64,000 nucleotides of DNA. It comes from Laspinema sp963821735. GTDB taxonomy: Bacteria > Cyanobacteriota > Cyanobacteriia > Cyanobacteriales > Laspinemataceae. Location of the stretch: assembly GCA_963821735.1 (NCBI GenBank), contig CAWGFK010000011.1:1-64000 (forward strand). The letters run 5' to 3'. Of the stretch, positions 18,347 through 27,687 are shown piece after piece (the first letter of the stretch is position 1; each line of letters begins with the position of its first letter). The notes below the pieces were generated by a model that saw only the letters and a program-made list of their open reading frames with translations, did no database searches and had not been told where the DNA came from. The translations under genes and the position numbers were made by a program.

Positions 18347-19648
18347 TTAGGGGCCATCTTTGATGCGCTTGCGGACCGAATCCCCATGAGAGGGTAAACC
18401 TTCAGCTTTCGTGAGCACATCAATCGCACCGGCCACCTTTTGCAGTGCCTTGGGAGAATATTGAATCAAACTGGAGTGTTTCATAAAGGTTTCCACCCCC
18501 AAAGCTGAGGCATAACGAGCCGATCCCGAAGTGGGAAGGGTATGGTTAGGGCCTGCGAGGTAATCGCCGACAGCTTCAGGGGTGGAGTTCCCGAGGAAGA
18601 TGGCACCAGCATGACGAATCGACTCCAGTAAATCCCAAGGGTCGCTGACTTCGAGTTCTAGGTGTTCTGGGGCAAATTCGTTGGAGAGTTCGGCGGCAAT
18701 TTGCAGGGAATCAACCACAATGACCACACCGTAATGGGCGATCGCCTTTTCGGTGAGGGTCCGGCGTGGGTGATCAATCAGTTGGTCCTCGACTTGCGCG
18801 ACGACCTTGCGAGCAATCTGAGCATCGGTGGTAATCAGAATGGCGGCGGCGAGGGGGTCATGTTCAGCTTGCGCCAGTAAATCCGTGGCGATATGAACCG
18901 GATTGCCTTGGGAATCGGCAATAATCAGGACTTCCGAGGGACCGGCTAAGGAGTCAATTCCCACGGTGCCAAAGACCTGCTTTTTCGCCAGAGTAACGTA
19001 GATGTTACCCGGGCCGGTAATCACATCCACTTTTGGGATGGTTTCCGTACCATAAGCTAAGGCGGCGATCGCCTGAGCGCCCCCCACCCGATAAATTTCC
19101 TGGATTCCCGCTTCCTGGGCCGCCACCAGGACCGCTGGGTTCACGGTTTTTTCCGGTCCCGGAGGGGTACAAATCACAATCCGGGGGACCCCAGCCACCT
19201 GAGCCGGAATTGCATTCATCAGCACGGTACTGGGGTAGGCGGCCCGCCCCCCCGGAACGTAAAGCCCCGCTCGATCAACGGGGGTATAACGTTTACCCAG
19301 TACCACCTCATCATCCCCAAATTGAACCCAAGATTTGGGGACGCGCTGACGATGGAACGCTTCAATGTTCTGCTTTGCCAAAATAATGGCGTCTAGGAGT
19401 TCTTTTGACACCTGCTGATAGGCGGCATCCAATTCAGAGCCGCTCACGCGCAGGTCTTCGGGCTTTAAGGATTGCCCGTCGAACTCAGCCGTATAATGCA
19501 AGAGAGAGCGATCGCCTTGGCGTTTGACCGCTTGGAGCACTTCCCGAACCGTTGCCTCTTTATGGACAACTTGGTCGTCGTGGGTGCGATCGCAGATGCG
19601 CCGGAGTTCAGCTTGTGCCTCAGCCCGCTGTGTAATAATTCGCAGCAT
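18347..19648 (-). CDS. hisD: Histidinol dehydrogenase
   Basis: A 433-residue enzyme that catalyses the last two NAD-linked oxidations of histidine biosynthesis (L-histidinol to L-histidine), zinc-dependent and cytosolic. Family signatures are all visible: GPGNIYVTLAKKQVFG, GIDSLAGPSEVLIIAD, QAEHDPLAAAILIT, NEFAPEHLEL (with the catalytic Glu-His), and AGPNHTLPTSGSARYASALG. The length is normal and the frame is intact. It is divergent from the rpsT leader. No other his genes are present, as is usual for cyanobacteria, where the pathway is scattered. Confidence 0.97.
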   Translation of the reverse strand: MLRIITQRAEAQAELRRICDRTHDDQVVHKEATVREVLQAVKRQGDRSLLHYTAEFDGQSLKPEDLRVSGSELDAAYQQVSKELLDAIILAKQNIEAFHRQRVPKSWVQFGDDEVVLGKRYTPVDRAGLYVPGGRAAYPSTVLMNAIPAQVAGVPRIVICTPPGPEKTVNPAVLVAAQEAGIQEIYRVGGAQAIAALAYGTETIPKVDVITGPGNIYVTLAKKQVFGTVGIDSLAGPSEVLIIADSQGNPVHIATDLLAQAEHDPLAAAILITTDAQIARKVVAQVEDQLIDHPRRTLTEKAIAHYGVVIVVDSLQIAAELSNEFAPEHLELEVSDPWDLLESIRHAGAIFLGNSTPEAVGDYLAGPNHTLPTSGSARYASALGVETFMKHSSLIQYSPKALQKVAGAIDVLTKAEGLPSHGDSVRKRIKDGP

Positions 19649-19926
19649 GGAGTTAGGAGATAATCGACAGGTATTGCCCTTGAGGAGAACGGGTCGCTCG
19701 CCACATCAACCGCGACTACCGATGCTTTTGCTTTGGCTTACCCGTCCCCGTCCTCTCTAGCTTAACCTGGATTTTATTCAACGGAAATGCATTTTCCCCT
19801 TGATTCGATGGTATAGTGTTTTCTCAAAAACATGACGCTGGAAAACTCTCATTTTTCTAAGATGAGCCTAACTCTTGCGCCTTAGCTTGCTTTATGTGTT
19901 AAAATTCCTTTCTGTGTTAAAATCTA

Positions 19927-20225
19927 TTGGGTCGCTGACCAGCCAAGCCGCGAGGAAACAGGGTTAACGTCCTAATTCCGCAACTTGGAAAGCCGAACCG
20001 TCACTATCCGTAAAAAACTTGGAGACCCTGCGGTCAGCACGGAAAAAATCCACTAGCGTGGGGCGCACGCGAAGTCAAGCTTGGGGAGTAGCCTTTAATT
20101 GGACGATGTGAAAACATCTGTTCTGGCTAGACATGAACGGGTCAGACCGAAACTGGATCTCTCAGTGGAGGCCCCATTCAGCCCAAGAATCTCCCCTGCT
20201 TTAGGGTGGAGAATCGTCCAAATTG
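19927..20225 (+). ncRNA. Structured leader or small RNA upstream of rpsT (unidentified)
   Basis: About 300 bases with no reading frame lie between a TAAAAT box (19918-19923) and rpsT. Several stems can be drawn: TTGGG at 19927-19931 plus CTGA at 19935-19938 pair with TCAGCCCAA at 20178-20186, closing the whole region; GGTC/GACC pairs; GCGTG/CACGC; GATGT with loop GAAA and ACATC; and a final hairpin around 20188-20218 (CCCT/AGGG core). I could not match it to tmRNA, RNase P RNA, SRP RNA or a riboswitch class. It may be an autoregulatory rpsT leader or an independent RNA such as 6S RNA. Confidence 0.45.
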
Positions 20226-20255
20226 TTCCCGTATTGAGTTCTGGGCTTATCGACT

Positions 20256-20561
20256 GTGGCTAACATTAAGTCTGCTATCAAGCGCGTCCAAATCGCCGAA
20301 CGCAATCGCTTGCGTAACAAATCTTACAAATCAGCGGTTAAAACCCTGATCAAGAAATGTGTAACCTCTGCCGAGCAATACGGCAGCAATCCCACACCTG
20401 AGTTGAAGGAAGAGATCCATAATCGGCTCAATGCCGCTTACAGCAAGATCGACAAAGCAGTAAAATGCGGCGTTCTTCATCCTAACAACGGCGCTCGCAA
20501 AAAATCCAATTTAGCCAAAGTTGTTAAACAACAAGTATTGGCTCAATCGGCTGCCTCCTAG
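20256..20561 (+). CDS. rpsT: 30S ribosomal protein S20
   Basis: A 101-residue basic protein starting (M)ANIKSAIKRVQIAERNRL, the S20 N-terminus, with the typical helical body and a Lys-rich end. The start codon is GTG at 20256, and no Shine-Dalgarno sequence is visible in front of it. E. coli rpsT also uses a weak non-ATG start as part of autoregulation, so the weak start plus the structured leader suggests regulated translation here, which is an inference. It is the first gene of the cyanobacterial rpsT-tatD-rpoB-rpoC1-rpoC2 order. Confidence 0.95.
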   Translation: MANIKSAIKRVQIAERNRLRNKSYKSAVKTLIKKCVTSAEQYGSNPTPELKEEIHNRLNAAYSKIDKAVKCGVLHPNNGARKKSNLAKVVKQQVLAQSAAS

Positions 20562-20770
20562 GGATGACCAACAATGCAGGGTTGCGATCCTGGACGACAT
20601 CGGGAAACCGAGGGCGTCCTTGTCGGTTGGACTAAAAGCCCTCAAAGCCCTAGTCCAACCCCATTCTCCCTGCTTATTTTTTCAACCGTTTTCCGTCCCT
20701 TATTTAAAGACGCGAACCCTCGCGGCTTTGATCGGGTAAATCTTTCCATCCCAAGAGCGCGTCGATTCCG

Positions 20771-21554
20771 ATGCAATTGATAGATACCCACGTTCACATT
20801 AATTTTGAGCGGTTTGACGCGCGATTTAGAGGCGGTCCGCGAACGTTGGCATGAAGCCGGGGTCGTGCATCTTGTGCATTCCTGCGTCACGCCTGAAGAA
20901 TTTGGCACCATTCAAGGACTTGCCAATCGGTTTGGGGAAATTTCCTTCGCCGTCGGTTTGCATCCTCTGGAGGCCCATCAATGGTCCTCCCAGCTTGGCG
21001 ATCGCATTGAAGAATTAGCCGCATCCGAGGCGCGAGTGGTCGCCATTGGAGAAACTGGGCTAGACTTTTATAAGGCCGAAAATCAACAGCAGCAACAAGA
21101 AGCCTTTATTGCCCAGCTAGAAATAGCCCAGCGGCTGAATAAGGCGGTGATCATCCATTGTCGGGATGCGTCCGAGGCGATGGCTGAACTATTGCAGAGT
21201 TTCTGGCGCGATCGCGGTCCCGTTCCCGGGGTCATGCATTGTTGGGGCGGAACTCCCGAAGAGACCATAAGGTTTCTCGACTTAGGCTTCTATATTAGCT
21301 TTAGCGGGATTGTCACCTTCAAGAATGCTCAAACCATTCAAGAGTCCGCTCGTCTCGTTCCCAGCGATCGCCTCCTGGTTGAAACTGACTGCCCGTTTTT
21401 GGCCCCGGTTCCCAAACGCGGCAAACGCAATGAACCCGCCTACGTTCGCTACGTGGCGGAACAAGTGGCGACCCTGCGCGGGGTTTCCTTAGAAACCTTA
21501 GCCGCCCAAACCACAGAAAATGCCTGTCGCCTCTTTCAACTCACCCTAGGATGA
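20771..21554 (+). CDS. tatD: TatD family metal-dependent hydrolase, one-base frameshift
   Basis: A TIM-barrel metallo-hydrolase/deoxyribonuclease of about 260 residues. The true start is ATG 20771 (MQLIDTHVHINFERFDA, with the metal-binding THVH). One extra base near 20823 breaks the frame; removing it gives FDADLEAVRERWHEAG in the frame that is open to 21554. Further metal-site motifs are GETGLDFY, VIIHCRDA, GVMHCWGG and LLVETDCPFLAP. All catalytic residues are present. It sits between rpsT and rpoB as in other cyanobacteria. The insertion lies in a GCGCG context and is probably a sequencing error. Confidence 0.93.
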
Positions 21555-21643
21555 GTTGACCCTTAGACTACAACACCCCCACAAAGCAAGGGTGGGGCTG
21601 TTCTCACCCACTCTGCGATCGCACCCGAAAACTAGACCATTCC

Positions 21644-21672
21644 TTGACGCTAAAAACGAACGAAGCTATAAT
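21644..21672 (+). promoter_or_regulatory. Strong sigma-70 promoter upstream of rpoB
   Basis: TTGACG at 21644-21649 and TATAAT at 21667-21672 are separated by 17 bases, close to the consensus. The start codon of rpoB lies about 330 bases downstream, implying a long 5' untranslated leader (about 21680-22002) without an obvious gene. Confidence 0.75.
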
Positions 21673-22002
21673 AATGGGTTACCTGAAAAAAATGCAAAAA
21701 TTGCCTAAATCTGAATTTCACCGCAGTAGCTATCCCTTAATGGATAGCTTAAATCGTTGATTGGGAGAGCCATAAAGTTGCTAGAAAAAAACCTATCTTT
21801 CTTTGACTGGAGAACAGTGCCAAGCCACAACGGGAGTTTAAACCAAACTGCGTCACCAAAAAGCACTCATTGAAACAAAAGCACCCGAGGAGACGAAGCA
21901 TGAAAGGTGAATATATATCCCTTCATTTCTTCCGTCACAGGTCTTTATTTTCTCCTTCCCTAAACTTGCGTAGAATTCACAGCGTAGAGGCGATCGACAC
22001 AA
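21673..22002 (+). other. rpoB 5' leader
   Basis: About 320 bases lie between the promoter candidate and rpoB. A small inverted repeat, AGCTATCCCTTAATGGATAGCT, has arms AGCTATCC and GGATAGCT at about 21728-21749. No reading frame is supported. Confidence 0.4.
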
Positions 22003-25000
22003 ATGAATAATCCGACCTACCCAGCAGCAACGGCATTTACCCTTCCCGATCTCGTCGAGATTCAAAGGGCAAGTTTCCGTTGGTTTCTTGAATTAGGACT
22101 GATTGAAGAACTCGACAGCTTTTCCCCCATCACTGACTATACGGGAAAACTAGAATTACATTTTATAGGGAAGGACTACAAACTTAAGCGCCCGAAATAT
22201 GATGTCGATGACGCAAAACGCCGGGACAGTACCTACGCGGTGCAAATGTATGTGCCAACCCGACTGATCAACAAAGAAACCGGCGAAATCAAAGAGCAAG
22301 AAGTCTTCATCGGCGACTTGCCCTTAATGACCGAACGGGGAACCTTTATCATTAACGGGGCCGAACGAGTCATCGTTAACCAAATTGTTCGTTCTCCCGG
22401 AGTTTACTACAAATCCGAGACCGACAAAAATGGCCGACGGACCTACAATGCCAGCCTGATCCCCAACCGGGGCGCATGGCTGAAATTTGAGACGGACAAA
22501 AATGATTTAGTCTGGGTCCGCATTGACAAAACCCGGAAATTGAGCGCCCAAGTGCTGCTTAAGGCCCTGGGACTGAGCAATAACGAGATTTTCGATGCCC
22601 TGCGCCACCCCGAATATTTTCAAAAAACCATTGAAAAAGAAGGGGAATTCACGGAAGAAGAAGCCCTGATGGAGCTTTACAAGAAGCTGCGTCCCGGGGA
22701 ACCTCCTACCGTATCCGGAGGCAGCCAACTCCTGGATTCGCGCTTCTTTGACCCGAAACGGTACGACTTGGGACGGGTGGGCCGCTATAAGCTGAATAAA
22801 AAATTGCGCTTGTCGGTACCGGATAACGTCCGGGTATTAACGCCCCAGGATATTCTGACGGCGATCGACTACCTGATTAACCTGGAATTCGACGTGGGAC
22901 AAAGCGACGACATTGACCACTTAGGCAATCGTCGGGTGCGATCGGTTGGCGAACTCTTGCAAAACCAAGTCCGAGTCGGACTCAACCGCTTAGAACGAAT
23001 CATCCGGGAACGGATGACCGTTTCTGATGCCGATTCCCTCACCCCCGCCTCCTTGGTCAACCCCAAACCCCTCGTCGCCGCCATCAAGGAATTCTTCGGG
23101 TCCTCCCAGCTTTCCCAGTTTATGGATCAGACCAACCCCTTAGCGGAACTGACCCACAAACGCCGCTTGAGCGCCCTCGGTCCAGGCGGTTTAACCCGGG
23201 AACGGGCTGGATTTGCCGTCCGGGATATTCACCCCTCCCACTACGGACGGATCTGCCCGATCGAAACTCCAGAAGGTCCCAACGCCGGATTAATTGGTTC
23301 CTTAGCGACTCACGCCCGCGTCAACCCCTACGGATTTATCGAGACCCCATTTTATCCCGTAGAAAATGGTCGCGTCTTGCGGGAACGGGGAGCACTGTTT
23401 ATGACTGCCGATGAGGAAGATGACCTGCGGGTTGCTCCTGGGGATATTACCGTGGATGAAGGCGGCTATATCCAGGGTGAAACCGTCCCCGTGCGCTATC
23501 GCCAAGACTTCACCACCACCACACCAGATCAGGTGGACTATGTGGCGGTTTCTCCCGTGCAGATTATCTCCGTTGCAACATCCCTGATTCCCTTCCTAGA
23601 ACATGATGACGCTAACCGCGCCCTGATGGGTTCTAATATGCAGCGGCAAGCCGTGCCGCTGTTACTGCCAGAGCGCCCCTTAGTCGGGACCGGCCTGGAA
23701 GCCCAAGCGGCCCGGGACTCCGGTATGGTCGTCGTTTCCCGGACCGAGGGCATCGTCACCTTTGTGGATGCCACCAAGATTCGCGTCCAGGACTCCAGCG
23801 GTCGGGAAATGGAGTATCAGTTACAGAAATATCAGCGGTCCAACCAAGACACCTGCTTGAACCAGCGTCCCCTCGTGTTTGAAGGGGATGATGTGGTCGC
23901 CGGACAGGTCTTGGCTGATGGGTCCTCCACCGAAGGCGGCGAGTTGGCCCTGGGTCAGAATATTATCGTGGCCTATATGCCTTGGGAAGGCTATAACTAC
24001 GAAGACGCCATCTTGATTAGTGAGCGTCTGGTTTATGACGACCTCTACACCTCAATTCACATTGAAAAATATGAAATTGAGGCACGGCAAACCAAGCTGG
24101 GACCGGAAGAAATTACCCGAGAAATTCCTAACGTCGGGGAAGATTCCCTGCGTCAGTTAGATGAAGGGGGAATTATCCGGATTGGGGCCTGGGTTGAATC
24201 CGGGGATATCCTGGTGGGTAAAGTTACGCCCAAAGGGGAGTCCGACCAACCCCCAGAAGAAAAGCTCTTGCGGGCGATTTTCGGGGAAAAAGCCCGGGAT
24301 GTGCGGGATAACTCCCTGCGAGTCCCGAACGGTGAAAAAGGCCGGGTTGTGGATGTCCGGGTGTTTACCCGGGAACAAGGGGATGAACTGCCCCCCGGTG
24401 CAAACATGGTCGTGCGGGTTTATGTGGCCCAGAAGCGGAAAATCCAGGTCGGAGACAAAATGGCCGGTCGTCACGGGAATAAGGGAATTATTTCTCGGAT
24501 TTTACCGATCGAAGATATGCCCTATCTGCCCGATGGGACCCCGTTGGATATCGTGTTGAATCCTCTGGGTGTGCCTTCGCGGATGAATGTCGGCCAGGTG
24601 TTTGAGTGCCTCCTTGGGTGGGCCGGACAAAACCTCGGGTCCCGGTTCAAAGTCGTACCGTTTGATGAAATGCACGGGCCAGAAAAGTCTCGCGAAAGCG
24701 TGCATGGCAAGTTGCAAGAAGCGCGGAATAAGACGGGTAAGGATTGGATATTTAACGAAGACCACCCTGGGAAAACCCTCGTTTATGATGGCCGGACCGG
24801 AGAGGCCTTTGACCGTCCGATTACCGTGGGTAAAGCCTATATGCTCAAGCTGGTGCATTTGGTGGATGACAAGATTCACGCCCGTTCGACGGGTCCATAT
24901 TCTTTGGTCACCCAGCAACCCCTCGGCGGTAAAGCGCAACAAGGGGGCCAGCGATTTGGAGAAATGGAAGTTTGGGCATTGGAGGCATTTGGGGCCGCTT

Positions 25001-25308
25001 ATACCTTGCAGGAATTGCTGACGGTTAAATCCGATGATATGCAGGGACGGAATGAAGCGTTGAATGCGATCGTCAAAGGAAAAGCGATTCCTCGTCCGGG
25101 AACTCCAGAGTCTTTCAAAGTGCTGATGCGAGAGTTGCAGTCGCTTTGTTTGGATATTGCGGTGCATAAAGTGCAGACCCAGGAGGATGGCACTTCTCGG
25201 GATGTAGAAGTGGACTTAATGGCGGATGTGGCCAATCGTCGCACCCCTTCTCGGCCAACTTATGAGTCTGTCTCTCGGGAAGCGTTAGAGGAGGAAGAGG
25301 AAGAGTAA
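22003..25308 (+). CDS. rpoB: RNA polymerase beta subunit
   Basis: An intact 1101-residue beta subunit of bacterial RNA polymerase. Landmarks in order: ERVIVNQIVRSPGVYY, the rifampicin region SSQLSQFMDQTNPLAELTHK with RRLSALGPGG, HYGRICPIETPEGPNAGLI, DDANRALMGSNMQRQAVPLL, GYNYEDAILISERL, GDKMAGRHGNKGI, and GKAQQGGQRFGEMEVWALEA. The C-terminus ends in a Glu run (EEEEEE). Cyanobacterial beta is about this length. It is followed after 197 bases of repeat-rich DNA by rpoC1. Confidence 0.99.
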   Translation: MNNPTYPAATAFTLPDLVEIQRASFRWFLELGLIEELDSFSPITDYTGKLELHFIGKDYKLKRPKYDVDDAKRRDSTYAVQMYVPTRLINKETGEIKEQEVFIGDLPLMTERGTFIINGAERVIVNQIVRSPGVYYKSETDKNGRRTYNASLIPNRGAWLKFETDKNDLVWVRIDKTRKLSAQVLLKALGLSNNEIFDALRHPEYFQKTIEKEGEFTEEEALMELYKKLRPGEPPTVSGGSQLLDSRFFDPKRYDLGRVGRYKLNKKLRLSVPDNVRVLTPQDILTAIDYLINLEFDVGQSDDIDHLGNRRVRSVGELLQNQVRVGLNRLERIIRERMTVSDADSLTPASLVNPKPLVAAIKEFFGSSQLSQFMDQTNPLAELTHKRRLSALGPGGLTRERAGFAVRDIHPSHYGRICPIETPEGPNAGLIGSLATHARVNPYGFIETPFYPVENGRVLRERGALFMTADEEDDLRVAPGDITVDEGGYIQGETVPVRYRQDFTTTTPDQVDYVAVSPVQIISVATSLIPFLEHDDANRALMGSNMQRQAVPLLLPERPLVGTGLEAQAARDSGMVVVSRTEGIVTFVDATKIRVQDSSGREMEYQLQKYQRSNQDTCLNQRPLVFEGDDVVAGQVLADGSSTEGGELALGQNIIVAYMPWEGYNYEDAILISERLVYDDLYTSIHIEKYEIEARQTKLGPEEITREIPNVGEDSLRQLDEGGIIRIGAWVESGDILVGKVTPKGESDQPPEEKLLRAIFGEKARDVRDNSLRVPNGEKGRVVDVRVFTREQGDELPPGANMVVRVYVAQKRKIQVGDKMAGRHGNKGIISRILPIEDMPYLPDGTPLDIVLNPLGVPSRMNVGQVFECLLGWAGQNLGSRFKVVPFDEMHGPEKSRESVHGKLQEARNKTGKDWIFNEDHPGKTLVYDGRTGEAFDRPITVGKAYMLKLVHLVDDKIHARSTGPYSLVTQQPLGGKAQQGGQRFGEMEVWALEAFGAAYTLQELLTVKSDDMQGRNEALNAIVKGKAIPRPGTPESFKVLMRELQSLCLDIAVHKVQTQEDGTSRDVEVDLMADVANRRTPSRPTYESVSREALEEEEEE

Positions 25309-25321
25309 CTTTTGCTGATTG

Positions 25322-25452
25322 AGATGGGGGAGATAGGGGAGATGGGGAAGATAGGGGAGATGGGGGAGATAGGGGATGATGGGTCGATACTATAATCTTC
25401 CCACCTTCCCCATCCTCCCCACCTTCCCCATCCTCCCCACCTTCCCCACCTC
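25322..25452. repeat. G-rich then C-rich tandem repeats between rpoB and rpoC1
   Basis: GGGGAGAT/GGGGAAGAT units at 25322-25376 are followed by the complementary type CCTTCCCCATCCTCCCCA at 25398-25452. The two halves could form a long imperfect hairpin in the rpoB-rpoC1 transcript. GACCAAC/GACCAAG heptamers follow at 25461-25484. Confidence 0.8.
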
Positions 25453-25505
25453 CGAATCCAAATGACCAACGACCAAGGACAAAGTTTACAAGGGGATATC
25501 ATCGA

Positions 25506-27381
25506 ATGCCAAAGATTGAGCAACGCTTTGATTATGTAAAGATTGCGATCGCCTCCCCAGACCGAATTCGGCAATGGGGTGAACGAACTCTGCCGAATGG
25601 TCAAATTGTCGGCGAGGTCACTAAACCAGAAACCATTAATTACCGCACCTTAAAACCGGAAATGGACGGTTTATTTTGTGAGCGGATTTTTGGTCCTGCG
25701 AAAGATTGGGAATGTCATTGCGGTAAATATAAGCGAGTTCGCCATCGCGGCATTGTTTGTGAGAGATGTGGCGTAGAAGTTACTGAGTCTCGCGTCCGTC
25801 GCCATCGCATGGGCTTTATTCGGTTAGCTGCACCCGTTGCTCATGTTTGGTATCTCAAAGGGATTCCCAGCTATATCGCCATTCTCCTCGATATGCCACT
25901 GCGGGATGTAGAACAAATTGTCTACTTCAATGCCTATTGTGTTCTCAGTCCCGGAAATGCAGAAAATCTCCAATACAAGCAACTGCTGAGTGAAGATGCT
26001 TGGATGGAAATCGAGGACCAACTCTACAGTGAGGATACAGAACTCATTGGCATTGAAGTTGGGATTGGTGCCGAAGCGTTGCAACGGTTATTACAAGACC
26101 TCGACTTAGAAACCGAAGCGGAAAAGTTACGCGAAGAAATCGCCAATTCTAAAGGACAAAAGCGGGCCAAACTGATTAAACGCCTCCGGGTGATTGATAA
26201 CTTTATCGCCACCGGGTCGCAACCGGATTGGATGGTTCTGGAATACATTCCCGTGATTCCCCCGGACTTGCGCCCGATGGTGCAGTTGGATGGGGGACGG
26301 TTTGCCACCAGTGACTTAAATGATTTGTACCGACGGGTGATTAACCGGAATAATCGATTGGCGCGCCTTCCAGGAGATTTTGGCCCCGGAAATCATCATT
26401 CGGAATGAAAAACGGATGTTGCAGGAGGCGGTGGATGCCTTAATTGATAATGGTCGTCGGGGACGGACTGTGGTGGGTGCGAATAACCGCCCGCTGAAAT
26501 CTTTGTCCGATATTATTGAAGGGAAACAAGGTCGATTCCGGCAAAACTTACTCGGAAAACGGGTGGACTATTCCGGACGTTCGGTCATTGTCGTCGGTCC
26601 GAAACTGAAGATTCATCAGTGCGGATTGCCACGGGAAATGGCGATCGAACTCTTCCAACCCTTTGTTATTCACCGCCTGATTCGTCAGGGTTTAGTGAAC
26701 AATATTAAAGCGGCCAAAAAGCTGATTCAACGAGCCGATCCGAGTGTTTGGGATGTGTTGGAAGAGGTGATTGAATCCCATCCCGTCCTCTTAAACCGCG
26801 CACCAACGCTTCACCGTTTGGGGATTCAAGCGTTTGAGCCGATTTTAGTAGATGGACGAGCCATTCAGTTGCATCCGTTAGTTTGTCCGGCATTTAATGC
26901 TGACTTTGATGGAGACCAAATGGCGGTCCACGTTCCTCTGGGTTTAGAGGCCCAAGCCGAAGCCCGGTTGTTGATGTTGGCTTCTAACAATATCATGTCT
27001 CCGGCAACGGGACGGCCTATTGTTACGCCCTCTCAGGATATGGTGTTGGGTTGTTATTATTTGACCGCCCATAATCCCAAAGCTCATAAAGGTGCAGGGG
27101 GTTATTTTTCCTCATTGCAGGATGCCATTATTGCCTATGAGCAAGGGTTGATTGAGTTACACGCTTTGATTTGGGTGCGCCTAGGTTTGGACTGGGATAT
27201 CGATTCAGAAACGAAAGAAACCGAACCCGAAATCACGCAGCATTCCGATGGAACCGTGACCAAACTCTATGCCGATCGCCGGATTCGAGAAGATGCCAAT
27301 GGTAATCTCCTGTCCCAATATATTCACACCACCGCAGGCCGAATTATCTTTAATAAAACGATTGCTGATGTGTTGAGTTAA
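25506..27381 (+). CDS. rpoC1: RNA polymerase gamma subunit (beta' N-terminal part), one-base frameshift
   Basis: This corresponds to the N-terminal part of bacterial beta'. The first frame (25506-26408) has the zinc-ribbon motif CHCGKYKRVRHRGIVCERCG. The second (from about 26370) has the rudder/lid region and the catalytic NADFDGDQMAVH, whose three Asp hold the active-site magnesium. One extra C near 26372 (CTTCCAG instead of CTTCAG) breaks RLQEILAPEIIIRNEKRML. Repaired, the protein is about 625 residues, the normal cyanobacterial size. Since the gene is essential, the frameshift is almost surely a sequencing error. Confidence 0.97.
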
Positions 27382-27687
27382 AGCAAGAGGAAATAGGGAA
27401 GCTTCCGGAAGCTAGGATTGAGGCCATTGTTTGTAGTAACGACTTCAGGCGTTATCCGGAAGACGACTAAAGTCGTCACTACGAACAAAAAGAACAAAAA
27501 ACTTAAGGCAATTGTTTGTAGTAACGACTTCAGTCGTTATCTGAAACGAACAAAAAACTTAAGGCAATGGTTTGAGGCAGGGGAAGATAGGGAAACAGGG
27601 GAAGATAGGGAAGAATAATCCCCTCCATTCCCTCTCATCAGTCAAAGGACAAAGGACTAAAGTCAAAGGACAAAGGACAAAGGACTA
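27382..27687. repeat. Repeat cluster between rpoC1 and rpoC2
   Basis: This 306-base spacer is nearly all repeats. Three REP-like copies lie at 27429-27453 (core with one unpaired change), 27462-27486 (inverted) and 27514-27539; GGGGAAGATAGGG runs lie near 27580-27615; and GGACAAA heptamers cover 27641-27687. The AAGGAC heptamers reach the rpoC2 start, so the ribosome site of rpoC2 is made of repeat sequence. Confidence 0.85.

Noticed and set aside
18109..18429. Minus-strand frame next to hisD
   Set aside because: It overlaps the hisD end in another frame and has no independent support.
19927..20225. tmRNA, RNase P RNA or cobalamin riboswitch
   Set aside because: The expected conserved motifs (a tmRNA TTTCGAC-type region, GAGGAAAGTCC, or a B12 box) are absent.
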